From: Metabacillus endolithicus
GTDB taxonomy: Bacteria; Bacillota; Bacilli; Bacillales; Bacillaceae
DNA: 64,000 nt
Reading direction: 5' to 3'
Assembly (NCBI RefSeq): GCF_023078335.1
Contig: NZ_CP095550.1
Coordinates: forward strand, 124,001-188,000
Below the pieces are notes generated by a model that saw only the letters and a program-made list of their open reading frames with translations, ran no database searches and was not told the origin of the DNA. Both the position numbers and the translations under genes were made by a program. This document shows positions 26,901 to 36,031 of this stretch, in pieces. Numbering within the stretch: position 1 is the stretch's first letter; every line of letters begins with the position of its first letter.

Positions 26901-28961
26901 CTATTTCACCTCATTTGCATATTTCTTTTGCAGGTCTACATAAGCACCTACGATACGATTTGCAATCTTTTTGTTAACTGGATATTTCTCCGTACCTGCC
27001 CATGGCACTACAACACTAAATGCAATTTCTGGTTTTTTAGATGGATAGTAACCAACAAAATTTAGGTTATTCGTTTTTCGTCCCCAATAAGCTCGCTTAG
27101 GACCATAGTAAAGCGTTTGAGATGTTCCTGTTTTTCCAGCAACATCATAATCAAACATGTTCTTAGCCGTACCTGAAGTTACAACTAGTTTAAATCCTCT
27201 TTGAACACGGTTAATGTCTTCCTCTGAGTTATTTACTTTATTTAAAATTTCCGGATCCCTATCTATTGCCACCGGTCCTAATCCTTCTTCTTCTATAGGA
27301 CTGTGAATACTTGTAACGATTCTTGGTTGTACACGGTAACCACCATTGGCAATTACAGAAACATATTGTGCCAACTGTAGGGGTGTATACGTGTCAAATT
27401 GTCCTATTGCAATATCGAGAAGTTTACCTGCATTATCAGGATTATTTATAAGACCTGATGATTCTTGTGGTAAATCAATTTCTGTTGACACCCCTAAGCC
27501 GAACTGAGCAAAATAGTTTCTTAGTTTTTGAAAATCTTCATTAGAAGCATTGAATGGACCATTTTCTACATAAGTTATATCTGCTATTCTCATTGCAACA
27601 TAAAACATGTAGACATTTGATGAGCGTCTTAAGGCATCTAAATCATTTACATAGTTTAGCTGACTATAAGATCCTTTAGGTGGAGTTCCTTTAAAGTATA
27701 AAGTTTTATCAAAATATCCTCTTCCGTGAGACATTCCATCTTGATATCCGGCTAAAACTGTTGCTCCTTTTACTATTGAGCCAGCCTCATATTGTGTAGA
27801 GAATGTTCCGTATGCAAAGTCCAGCATCTCTCCAGTTTTTTTAGGATCAATTTGTTTTCCAGCCATCGCTAAAACATCTCCCTGATAAGGATCCATCATA
27901 ACAACAAAGGCTCTATCCATTAAGAAATTTGCAGAGTATCTTCTAGCAGCACGTAACTCTTCTTCTAGTATTTCTTCTACCTTCTGCTGAAGTTCAATAT
28001 CAAAAGATAGCTTTAAATCATAACCTCTACTTCCTTCTTTTACAACTTTTTCTGAAATAACGTTTCCATTTTTATCTGATATGTACTCAATTTTTGCTTT
28101 TTTAGAATTCAGATAATCTTCGTATTGATATTCAAGATAACTTTTTCCAACACGCTCGTTTCTAGCATAATCTCGTGCATTGTAATAATCTTCACGGGAT
28201 TGTAAAATACCTTCTTCTGGTGAGGTTACTTTACCAAAGATTGTTTTCAAAGATTCATAGGGATACGCACGGTCCCAATCTGTAATCACATCTACCCCTG
28301 GTAATTCTTCCAAGTGCTCAGCCACTGTAGCTAATTCCTTATCTGTTAAATTCAAAGACTTAACAACCTGTGGTACATATTGATATCCAGACGAGAAACG
28401 AGTGTATATATATGCGAGTTCTTGTTCATCCAAGTTTTCTTCGATCGCTTTGATTTCCTTTTTAGGCACACGATCAACTTGTAATTTGTAAGTTTGGGAT
28501 GGTTCTAATTCCAGCTCTTCTTTTTTTAGTAGTTTTTTTGCCTCTTTAGGGTGAGAAGCTAACCAGTAATCACGTATATCACGCTCTTTAAGCTCTTTCT
28601 TTAAGAAATCAGAGTCATAATGAATATAGTTTGATAAATTGATAGCAGTTGAGAGTTTGTCAGACGTTTTTGTTGTTTTGTCCACTGTATACGTAATAGC
28701 TGGTACACTTTTATTATCCACGACAATTCGATTATGTCGATCATACATTTTTCCACGGGGAGCTGGTAAATTTGCATAGTCAGATTCAGTACGTGATACC
28801 TCTTTTGAAAAGGTCTCTCCTTGTACGATCTGTACCACTCCAAGTCGAACAATTAATGCGACGAACATCATAAAAATAACAAAAAAGAAAATGTTCGTTC
28901 TTATATATCTGGACCTTTTTAACTTTCTATTTTCTTCAGAAATTGTTTTTTCCTTTTTCAA
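26901..28961 (-). CDS. Class B penicillin-binding protein (PbpA/PbpH type)
   Basis: 686 residues. A basic N-terminus and one membrane helix (about 23-45) anchor it in the membrane. The dimerisation region carries PAPRGKMYDRHNRIV, and MecA-N-like sequence follows. Transpeptidase motifs are complete: SIVK (395-398), SSN (447-449) and KTGTSQ (610-615). It crosslinks peptidoglycan. Length and layout fit the B. subtilis PbpA/PbpH class that acts in cell elongation, not the SpoVD or PbpB forms, since no PASTA repeats follow. It is a single-gene unit. The 333-nt upstream gap holds only a terminator for the next gene. Confidence 0.94.
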   Translation of the reverse strand: MKKEKTISEENRKLKRSRYIRTNIFFFVIFMMFVALIVRLGVVQIVQGETFSKEVSRTESDYANLPAPRGKMYDRHNRIVVDNKSVPAITYTVDKTTKTSDKLSTAINLSNYIHYDSDFLKKELKERDIRDYWLASHPKEAKKLLKKEELELEPSQTYKLQVDRVPKKEIKAIEENLDEQELAYIYTRFSSGYQYVPQVVKSLNLTDKELATVAEHLEELPGVDVITDWDRAYPYESLKTIFGKVTSPEEGILQSREDYYNARDYARNERVGKSYLEYQYEDYLNSKKAKIEYISDKNGNVISEKVVKEGSRGYDLKLSFDIELQQKVEEILEEELRAARRYSANFLMDRAFVVMMDPYQGDVLAMAGKQIDPKKTGEMLDFAYGTFSTQYEAGSIVKGATVLAGYQDGMSHGRGYFDKTLYFKGTPPKGSYSQLNYVNDLDALRRSSNVYMFYVAMRIADITYVENGPFNASNEDFQKLRNYFAQFGLGVSTEIDLPQESSGLINNPDNAGKLLDIAIGQFDTYTPLQLAQYVSVIANGGYRVQPRIVTSIHSPIEEEGLGPVAIDRDPEILNKVNNSEEDINRVQRGFKLVVTSGTAKNMFDYDVAGKTGTSQTLYYGPKRAYWGRKTNNLNFVGYYPSKKPEIAFSVVVPWAGTEKYPVNKKIANRIVGAYVDLQKKYANEVK

Positions 28962-29143
28962 TTTGAACCCAACCTTTTATTTCTAGTATTCTAGTTCCCT
29001 AAATAATCACCCAGTTATTTACAATGTTAAATTATACCATAATTTCGACAAAAATTTATATCAATTACATATTTGAGCAGATTTTTAACTGTTAGTAAAT
29101 ACGACTTCCTCAACATAACAATCCTTGCCTGTTTTCAATCAAA

Positions 29144-29170
29144 AAGCGCCTTCTGTTAAGAATGGCGCTT
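29144..29170 (-). terminator. Terminator of the subtilase gene
   Basis: AAGCGCC/GGCGCTT stem (29144-29150 with 29164-29170) followed on the minus strand by a T run. Confidence 0.7.
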
Positions 29171-29294
29171 CTGCATTAATTAAGGTAAGTCAGTTTTAAC
29201 ATCATAAAATAAATTTTGCTCATTTCAACATTTAATACATTAACTGGTAAAATAGGATATTCATTCGTCTATCTTAAACATTATGTTTTATTTA

Positions 29295-30650
29295 TTATTC
29301 TTTTGCTTGTTTAAGCGCAGCTTCTACATTAATTAAGCCGTCACCATAAAGAATATCCTTACCAGGTTGTCCAAGGTCAGTTGTTGTCTTTCTTATAACG
29401 GTCATAACTTGCTCATTTGTAAGGGTAGGATTTGCGGAACGAATTAAGCCTGCTAATGCACTTACATGTGGAGCAGCCATTGATGTTCCTGAAAGAGCAG
29501 CATATTGATGACCGATATATGTACTAGGAATATTTACACCTGGAGCAACAACATCAACATACGTTCCAAAGTTTGAAAACTCGGCAAAATTCCCGATATT
29601 ATTCACTGCTGATACACTAAAAACTTCAGGATAAGCAGCTGGAAAAGCCGTTTGATCTGTATGGTCATTTCCTGTTGCAGCTACAATCATCACATCTTTT
29701 TCGAACGCATAGGCTACAGCATCTCTCATAATATCTGAATACTGATAATTTCCTAAGCTCATGTTAATAACATTTGCTCCATGGTCAACCGCCCAAACAA
29801 TTCCTTTTGCAATATCAAAGGAACTTCCATATCCTTCTGCATTCATAGCTTTAATTGGCATAATTTTATTAAACCAAGTGATTCCTGCCACACCTAGTCC
29901 ATTGTTTGTCTCCGATGCAATAATTCCTGCAACATGTGTTCCATGACCGTTATCATCATTTGGAGGACTATTTTCATCCAACACGTTGTAGCCTTCCACC
30001 AGTCTATGTCTTAGGTCAGGGTGGTTCAAATCCACACCACTATCTATAACAGCAATGATATTTTCGTCACTTCCCGTAGAGATGTTCCAGCCTGCTTCAG
30101 TTTGAATCATTGGTAAATTATATTGATAATCTCGGTATAACAAGTCATTTGGCTGCTGATTCTGCATGTATAAAAAGTTTGGTTCAGCATACATAACATC
30201 GTTTCTTTTAGAAAAATATGAAACTAAATCAAACGGACTTTTAAAATCAGATTTAAAAATATAAGAAGTATGATGACTACTTTGAAGCTTTCCGTTAATA
30301 TCATGACTAATTTTCGTCAATTCTTGTGCGGAAAGAGCATCTTTAAATTTAACCGTAACTTCATCATGATAAAAATGGCTGCGTAACCGAGGACTGTGAT
30401 TAATGGTTAAAATCGCGGGGTTATGATTCAGTTCTTGCTCAAGGTTCTGATTAAATGTAACTGAATCAATTTTATTTATCTGATTTTGCGTGGTTGTATT
30501 AAGCTGCTTGTAATTTGATTGTTCAATAGTAGGATTTAAGTTAAGATTATTGCTTGATGAATTGTGATCCTTTCTTGCATTACTAAGGGTGATTGTACCA
30601 ATGATCAGCAATACAATAACTGACGTTACAATTAAACCTCTTTTTTTCAT
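29295..30650 (-). CDS. Secreted subtilisin-like serine protease (S8)
   Basis: 451 residues. A signal peptide or anchor (KKRGLIVTSVIVLLIIGTI) is followed by an Asn/Ser-rich stretch. An I9-like propeptide (about 90-160, VTVKFKDALSAQELTKISHD) precedes the catalytic domain. The triad is Asp203 in VIDSGVD, His236 in GHGTHVAG and Ser390 in SGTSMAAPHV; the oxyanion Asn is in ATGND. It is probably an exported, self-processed peptidase like Vpr- or AprX-type subtilases. It has its own terminator and no operon partners. Confidence 0.94.
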   Translation of the reverse strand: MKKRGLIVTSVIVLLIIGTITLSNARKDHNSSSNNLNLNPTIEQSNYKQLNTTTQNQINKIDSVTFNQNLEQELNHNPAILTINHSPRLRSHFYHDEVTVKFKDALSAQELTKISHDINGKLQSSHHTSYIFKSDFKSPFDLVSYFSKRNDVMYAEPNFLYMQNQQPNDLLYRDYQYNLPMIQTEAGWNISTGSDENIIAVIDSGVDLNHPDLRHRLVEGYNVLDENSPPNDDNGHGTHVAGIIASETNNGLGVAGITWFNKIMPIKAMNAEGYGSSFDIAKGIVWAVDHGANVINMSLGNYQYSDIMRDAVAYAFEKDVMIVAATGNDHTDQTAFPAAYPEVFSVSAVNNIGNFAEFSNFGTYVDVVAPGVNIPSTYIGHQYAALSGTSMAAPHVSALAGLIRSANPTLTNEQVMTVIRKTTTDLGQPGKDILYGDGLINVEAALKQAKE

Positions 30651-30810
30651 CTTTAGCTCTCCTTAGTAGATATTTATTTACCAAGATAGTTTCAGCCAAA
30701 AACTAATTTATATACGAGTCTCCCTTCTGAATCAACCATTTAAAAAGAGATCTACAAGCATAAAACAAAAAAGAAATCAGCTATAAAGCTAACTCCTTTC
30801 TAGTTCTTTG

Positions 30811-31173
30811 CTATAATTCGATAACGCTGATCATGTTTCCATTTATGTCGGTTAAATCAAAACGCTTAGGCTCACCTGTTCTTATGTCAGATACAGTTAC
30901 CTTCTTTTCAATTAGCCTATTCCTCACTTCTTCAACATCTTTTACAACATAATTAAATGGGGTATATGTCGTAATTGGTTGAAAGTCAGAAATTTGGACA
31001 AGATGAAAACCACAATTCGGTGCAATTGAAAGCTCGCACATTCTATCGTTTTTCCAACGTAAATCAAAAGAAAATATTTCTTGATACCATAATAATGATT
31101 CTTCAAGATTCCTCACAGGAAGAAATACAGCATCAATACGCTCAACAAATTTTCCAGTTACTTGTTCATTCAT
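30811..31173 (-). CDS. VOC (glyoxalase/bleomycin resistance) family protein
   Basis: 120 residues, one VOC module repeat pair: FVERIDAVFLPVRNLEESLLWYQEIF at the N-terminus is the characteristic entry, and the C-terminus is FDLTDINGNMISVIEL. Metal-ligand Glu appears in the last strand. Members are isomerases, dioxygenases or antibiotic-binding proteins; the substrate cannot be inferred. A GAGGAGAGGT site precedes the ATG. It stands alone between the protease and a membrane-protein gene. Confidence 0.83.
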   Translation of the reverse strand: MNEQVTGKFVERIDAVFLPVRNLEESLLWYQEIFSFDLRWKNDRMCELSIAPNCGFHLVQISDFQPITTYTPFNYVVKDVEEVRNRLIEKKVTVSDIRTGEPKRFDLTDINGNMISVIEL

Positions 31174-31259
31174 ATAACATACCTCTCCTCTTCACTTATC
31201 TAAATTTATTATGTAGAAATACTCTAAACCATTATTATTAGAAACTTGAAAGCCATACT

Positions 31260-32179
31260 CTAGTACTGAATATAGTAATACTCTCCTGATTCAGGGTCGT
31301 ACTGAAATAAGGAGTAAAAATCTTCAGGTTTTACTTGTTCTTCATATTCCATATCAATCTGAACATATTCCCATTCCTCATCCGATAATTGATCTATCGT
31401 TAAGGATATATTTTTGTCAGCTAAAAGTTTTTTAATATTTAAAGAGTCTCTAAGATTATACTTAAAGTAAGTAAATGGTCCAAATTCCTCTGTGTCACCA
31501 TTTTTTAAAACAAATTCAAACTTCCATTTAAAACTGCTGCCGGAAGATTTTTTAAAACCATCACTAGTTATTTTGCCTTTTAAATAGGCATGTTTTACAT
31601 CAGACCATGGAATTTTTTCTTTATTTCCTAAGGTACTGATAATGATTTCATTTTTATTAATCGCTTTATAATCATCATTTATCATTACTGAAATAAGGAT
31701 GGTGAAGATAAGCGTAATAATAAACGTATATCTAAGTGATTTTTCACTATTCTTCCAACCTAACACAAAGATTCCGGAGAATGCCATAAATACTATGAGT
31801 GAAATAAATACGATTGTATACCCTAACCATCCTTCTGAAATATTTGCAAAATATACATTCTCTGAACCTGCTAGTCGTTTCATCTTATTGCGACTTAATG
31901 AATCGACAAAATTAAGTAAAATCGGGGTTATAATTGTGATTAATATATATACTCGCACTCTTTTGTTTACAAATAAAGAACGCAAATTTGATACCTTAAA
32001 TGCAATAACTGATCTTCCTTTAAATAATAAAAGTGCAAGTATTAAGGGAAGATCCCTAACATTAGATACATAATAAGAGTTATGAAAATTGGTTCTCCAT
32101 AACCTAATCCAAATGATGCAGCGCCAAAAATAACTGAAATAATCACCAAAAGGACACCAAAAAATTTCCTTATCTTCAT
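31260..32179 (-). pseudogene. Multi-helix membrane protein with C-terminal cytosolic domain (frameshift)
   Basis: From ATG 32179 the frame reads KIRKFFGVLLVIISVIFGA, then a second helix, and stops at 32046 after LGIFP. The next frame, LPLILALLLFKGRSVIAFKV, runs without a break into the long frame ending at 31260. One missing base near 32046-32053 explains it. The repaired product is about 305 residues with five or six helices and a PH-like C-terminal region (KIPWSDVKHAYLKGKIT). The family is unknown to me. Confidence 0.62.
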
Positions 32180-32304
32180 TAACAAAGATGATACCCCCTT
32201 CTCCTTTTATACGGATGAGTACCCATTGAAGATTCAGTTAATGAATAAACAGTCCAAAAGTTATAGTGTAAGTTCCGGAATTTTTATAATAGAGGTACTT
32301 TGTT

Positions 32305-32568
32305 TTAGGTCTTACTCATAATCTTTTTTCCTAGTAAAACAAATGCAGCAAGTAGAATAATCATACTGCTAATAAAGAAACCCACTGCGTATGTAGAGAT
32401 CTTCTCTTCCGATACTCTATCATTAATCTCTAATCCCCAAAAATGGATTCCAATACCGTCACCATCAATATTTGTTCCAAAGGACCTTAATTCCAGTCCT
32501 TTGTTTACCAACTGAATAGCAATGAAAATAAGAAAAATAAAAACAATCCAACGAATAATAGCATTCAT
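32305..32568 (-). CDS. Small two-helix membrane protein
   Basis: 87 residues from ATG 32568; AAGGTGGG lies 7 nt upstream, so the longer frame from 32580 is rejected. Helices span about 5-22 and 60-80. Between them lies a polar loop GTNIDGDGIGIHFWG, probably on one face of the membrane. Function is unknown. It is upstream of, and codirectional with, the broken membrane-protein gene. Confidence 0.6.
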   Translation of the reverse strand: MNAIIRWIVFIFLIFIAIQLVNKGLELRSFGTNIDGDGIGIHFWGLEINDRVSEEKISTYAVGFFISSMIILLAAFVLLGKKIMSKT

Positions 32569-32667
32569 TTTATAGCCCACCTTTACAAAAATAAGAAAGT
32601 TAGCCTTTTCAATAGTAGCTTTTTGGTGACATTAAATTCTCAAGGAAACAAAATACCGGTTTTATTG

Positions 32668-33006
32668 CTAATTTGAGATAAAGGGTGATTTTTGTACATA
32701 CTCTTGACTTGCAACTTGGTTAATGATGAAAGTCGCTATATCTTGATTTGTTATTCTAGTACCTGGCATATCTAAAAGATTTTCTTTTATTGATCCCTTT
32801 TCCGCGCCATCAACTATAAATGGAAGCCTAATTAGTGTCCACTTAATTAACGTATTACTGCTAAGAATTTGCCATTCCCTTTTCTTATCGGTCATCATAT
32901 TAGAATAGATCCATTCAAACATCTTTGCTCCAACTCTATTCATAAAGCTCTTAGTATCTCCATCAATAGTTAAAGAGCCACCCGTAACACCAATATAACG
33001 ATCAAA
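32668..33006 (-). pseudogene. C-terminal remnant of an NAD(P)H-binding oxidoreductase
   Basis: The open stretch starts after TGA 33007-33009 with RYIGVTGGSLTIDGD and ends YVQKSPFISN. This is the C-terminal half of a short-chain NAD(P)-binding protein of the YwnB/NmrA-like type (DMPGTRITNQDIATFIINQV). The Rossmann half with its glycine motif is absent. Directly next to it lies another truncated gene (33032-33151), so a deletion probably fused two genes. Confidence 0.7.
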
Positions 33007-33031
33007 TCATATAAAAAACATTTAATCACTC

Positions 33032-33151
33032 CTAATATGGTGTATCAGCACATATCCACAAATCCGGTAAGCCTAACGATTTTACAGATTTTAAGATCTC
33101 CATCATCCATTTATCCTGTTGTACAATTGAAATAATTTCTTTCTCATTCAT
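33032..33151 (-). pseudogene. N-terminal remnant of a nucleotidyltransferase-family gene
   Basis: 39 residues beginning NEKEIISIVQQDKWMMEIL and containing SLGLPDLWICA, the N-terminus of the DUF925-like nucleotidyltransferase family, then a stop at TAG 33032. The family is normally about 190 residues, so most of the gene is missing. Confidence 0.6.
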
Positions 33152-33376
33152 TCTGAAAACCCCTATAAAAATTCGTAATTTTAACTTTGATACCAAAAAA
33201 AATCATGCATTTGCAGATGAACACTCTGCCATGTAAAATCATTCGCCATTTTACCAATTTATCCCTTTCATTTTTAACATAAAACTATATTAGTAAGATA
33301 TAGTAAATAAGATATAATATTTTTGTAGAATTTTGTTGAAATATAGGATAAAAGTCTTTAAAATCCTATATATAGT

Positions 33377-33462
33377 TGATAAAGGCAAACTTATCGAAAG
33401 GTAAGGACGCAAAGCTACGAGTCTAAAGTCTTAAGACAACGACAGTCGGGTTGCCAAAAATG
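33377..33462 (+). ncRNA. Cyclic-di-GMP-I (GEMM-I) riboswitch
   Basis: The fold is clear by eye. P1 pairs GGCAA (33384-33388) with TTGCC (33451-33455). P2 is CTTATC-GAAA-GGTAAG with a GNRA tetraloop. The conserved core GGACGCAAAGC follows, and P3 carries the tetraloop-receptor segment GTCTAAAGTC. These match class I c-di-GMP aptamers. The next feature is a hairpin over the ribosome binding site of the gene at 33517, so the likely mode is translational. Whether ligand turns the gene on or off needs a test. Confidence 0.95.
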
Positions 33463-33490
33463 AATAGATTATATAATGATTGATTGGTAA

Positions 33491-33510
33491 CCCATTTATT
33501 AAATGGGGGG
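33491..33510 (+). promoter_or_regulatory. RBS-sequestering hairpin downstream of the riboswitch
   Basis: CCCATTT (33491-33497) pairs with AAATGGG (33501-33507). The right arm overlaps the GGGGGG ribosome binding site of the gene starting at 33517, so it may be the expression platform. Confidence 0.6.
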
Positions 33511-33516
33511 ATTATT

Positions 33517-33843
33517 ATGAAGGATACTGAGATACAAGCAGCAATAAAAAAATTTAATCAATTATTAATGAGGTACCCTGATTCAAAGGAGTCATCATTT
33601 TATTTCACAAATTTTTTAAAACAATTTCTAAGAGTGAAAAGCACAGTATCAGAAACTTGTTTAGTTTCATTTGTGACAATCATTAAACATGAAAAGCCTG
33701 AAGTGTTCTATGAAATTCGTAAACGTGGAGAATATGATCATGTCATGAATTTTATCATTCATCTTACCACTGACTACGAGAAAGCTAAAAGTGATTTGAA
33801 CAAGCTAGCTAATGGTTCAAAAGAAATAGTAATCGTACAATAA
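33517..33843 (+). CDS. Small protein controlled by the c-di-GMP riboswitch
   Basis: 108 residues from ATG 33517, seven bases after GGGGGG; the longer frame from 33484 would run through the hairpin and site. Predicted mostly helical, with FFYFTNFLKQ-like and FVTIIKHEKPEVFYEIRKRG segments, no signal peptide and no membrane helix. I do not recognise a family. Being under a c-di-GMP riboswitch, it may act in the switch between motility and biofilm. A SinI-like gene follows on the same strand. Confidence 0.75.
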   Translation: MKDTEIQAAIKKFNQLLMRYPDSKESSFYFTNFLKQFLRVKSTVSETCLVSFVTIIKHEKPEVFYEIRKRGEYDHVMNFIIHLTTDYEKAKSDLNKLANGSKEIVIVQ

Positions 33844-33976
33844 ACACTGATATTTTGAAGCATATCGTTCTATAGAATACTAAAGCTTTAAAGTTATATT
33901 TGTATTTTGTCATGTGTTACATTTTTTGACGACCATAAAGTGAAAACTTTTTAATAATTTTAAGGAATGATTAGAA

Positions 33977-34120
33977 TTGAATAATGAATGGATTAAATTA
34001 GTTGAGCAGTTAGAAAAAGAAGGAATCACACCAAAAGACGCAAATCAAATGATCCGCGGATACCAAATGATTAAGATGGTCATGAAAACCGTAAATGACA
34101 TTGGAGAAGAAGAAGAATAG
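33977..34120 (+). CDS. SinI-like anti-repressor
   Basis: 47 residues from TTG 33977, with AAGGA about 12 nt upstream. NNEWIKLVEQLEKEGITPKDANQMI resembles the SinI helix-turn-helix that binds the dimerisation domain of SinR (DHEWVELMKEAKEANISPEEI in B. subtilis), and a polar tail ends GEEEE. SinI antagonises SinR, the repressor of matrix genes. No SinR gene is in the window. The match is short, so confidence is limited. It lies 133 nt after the riboswitch gene and a strong terminator follows. Confidence 0.5.
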   Translation: MNNEWIKLVEQLEKEGITPKDANQMIRGYQMIKMVMKTVNDIGEEEE

Positions 34121-34174
34121 GATTGTTATTATTTGATGCGATGTTCTAACCGAATAGATTGTTTACATAAAAAG

Positions 34175-34207
34175 ACGATCATTTAAGTAGAATGATCGTT
34201 CTTTTTT
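34175..34207 (+). terminator. Rho-independent terminator
   Basis: ACGATCATT/AATGATCGT stem around a 7-nt loop, then a T run. It ends the riboswitch/SinI-like transcript. Confidence 0.85.
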
Positions 34208-34247
34208 TACCATAAAAATCTAAATTTTACATATATTGTTTTTAGTA

Positions 34248-34976
34248 CTAATCTAATAGTAAGACTTCATCTCCTATTTGAATATGACCTGTTTTTGTCA
34301 CAGAAGCATAAACCCCAAAATGATTATTTCTTTCTTTTGCAACCGTTTTAAGTAATGTGGCATCTTTTTCGGCATTTTCAGGATCAACTGTAATAATCAT
34401 ACATCTCTCGCAATGCCTTTTTAAGTGTATTTCAACTTCATTTCCAATTTTCATTCGTTTGTTAAACCATTTTTCTTCTATAAACGGTATTTTTTCTTTA
34501 AGATCTATTAGTATATTAGGTCGGAAACGCCTGTGATCAATATCGGTCTTGCCCCATATTTCCTGTAATTTATTTAATGAAGCATCCGTTACCAGCTGAA
34601 TATGTTCTTCTTCGATCGCTCCTATAGGTACGTGTGACGGCGTAAACGTAATCGGTGAAATGTTACACTTCGATTTTTCTTCTATTTCTTTCGTGAGTTC
34701 TTCATTTTTCCAGCTAAAAACCTTTCCTTGCGGAGTTATTATTTCAACATTTGGATACTCTTCTTGCGATTCCTCTCCAACAAATCTTGCTTTATATCTA
34801 GCCATTTCAGGAAACTGTGTGATCGTTAAAAACTTTCCTAGTCTTGTTGTATCTAAAAATGCATGACTTCGGTCTCCGTATAAACCATATTCCATAACTT
34901 GTGTTTCCTGTACACTCTCCCCATAAAAAGATTTTACAGGATGGCGAATAATTTCTTTAATATAACCTATTAACAT
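34248..34976 (-). CDS. MOSC-domain protein
   Basis: 242 residues from ATG 34976, with GAGAGGT upstream. The N-terminal strand IGYIKEIIRHPVKSFYGE and YGDRSHAFLD match the MOSC N-domain. The C-terminal MOSC domain shows FRPNILIDL, ERCMIITVDPE and GVYASVTKTGHIQIGDEV. The Cys in HCERCMI is the conserved sulfur or molybdenum-cofactor-linked position. These proteins act in N-hydroxylated base detoxification or sulfur transfer. It is a monocistronic gene. Confidence 0.85.
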   Translation of the reverse strand: MLIGYIKEIIRHPVKSFYGESVQETQVMEYGLYGDRSHAFLDTTRLGKFLTITQFPEMARYKARFVGEESQEEYPNVEIITPQGKVFSWKNEELTKEIEEKSKCNISPITFTPSHVPIGAIEEEHIQLVTDASLNKLQEIWGKTDIDHRRFRPNILIDLKEKIPFIEEKWFNKRMKIGNEVEIHLKRHCERCMIITVDPENAEKDATLLKTVAKERNNHFGVYASVTKTGHIQIGDEVLLLD

Positions 34977-35158
34977 TGTAATACCTCTCATTATTTTATT
35001 TTTTGATACACTAAAGATATATGTTAAACGCTCCTTACATTCAATATGAAAAAGAGTAGTATTTTCGTAGATACTACTCTTTTCTGGTATGAGATCTTGT
35101 TAATCCCTGAATTCAGATTAGCTCTGCCTAGACATGTATTTCATCATCAAAACTAATC

Positions 35159-35910
35159 TTAGTATACTTTTTGAACTCCATATTTAAATCCACAATACTG
35201 ATAATTTTGTTTTTTATACATTTCTTTCGGAGTGTCTTCTCCATCTGCAATTAAGATTACAGTCTTTTCGGGAAATGTTTCCATCGCGAATTTTTGTAGT
35301 CTACTTCCAATTCCTTTGTTTCGGAATTCTTCGTCAACAGCTAGGTTATCTATTTCTGCCGTTTTACTTGAGATAATAATATCAACATAGCCTGCCGGAT
35401 TTCCTTTATAATACGCCAAGATTTGCAGAATATGCAGTTCTTTAAATTGACGTTTTATGAGGTCTTTTTTTGTTTTGCAAACTCACTTCCATACTCTAAA
35501 TCATGCTTATATTGGAGAGTAAGGTATAATTCTAAGTTTTTTTCTGTTACAGCTTCAATTTGTATATCGGGATTATTCATTAATGCTGGAAAGTCTTTTG
35601 GTAGAATAGCAAATAATTCTATAAAACCAATCTCATAGCCTTTATCCGTCAGGTAAGCATTAAGTTCTGCTGTTGGTTTTTGATTAGCAGGAAAATAAAA
35701 CTTAACATGTTTTTGACCGTTTTTCTGATGATATTCTCTTAGGTACTTTTCTACTGGTTTAAATTCAGATAATGTTGGTAATTTCTTAAACTCTATAAAA
35801 TTACTATCATACCTAACTAACATCTCAGAATAATGAAAGTGTCTATATAAATCATTTTCAGTCACTATTTTTCCAAGCGTATAAATATCTTCAAATGATA
35901 CTTGTTTCAT
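35159..35910 (-). pseudogene. GNAT acetyltransferase, split by a homopolymer frameshift
   Basis: The N-part (35910-35455) begins KQVSFEDIYTLGKIVTEND and stops after AKQKKTS. The C-part continues in another frame as LIKRQFKELHILQILAYYKG, then AEIDNLAVDEEFRNKGIGSRL, the acetyl-CoA-binding loop of GNAT enzymes, to the end at 35159. The break lies in a run of seven A (plus-strand T 35465-35471). The repaired length of about 250 fits. The substrate is unknown. Confidence 0.82.
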
Positions 35911-36031
35911 TGATTATTCTCCTAATTTTGAGTTCTTTCCTCCATTTTACACCAAACCATACAGCTCGTTACATCTCATTTTTTAAAATGCAGATCATCA
36001 AGTCAAAATCCTCGTTGATAAATCTTCTACT

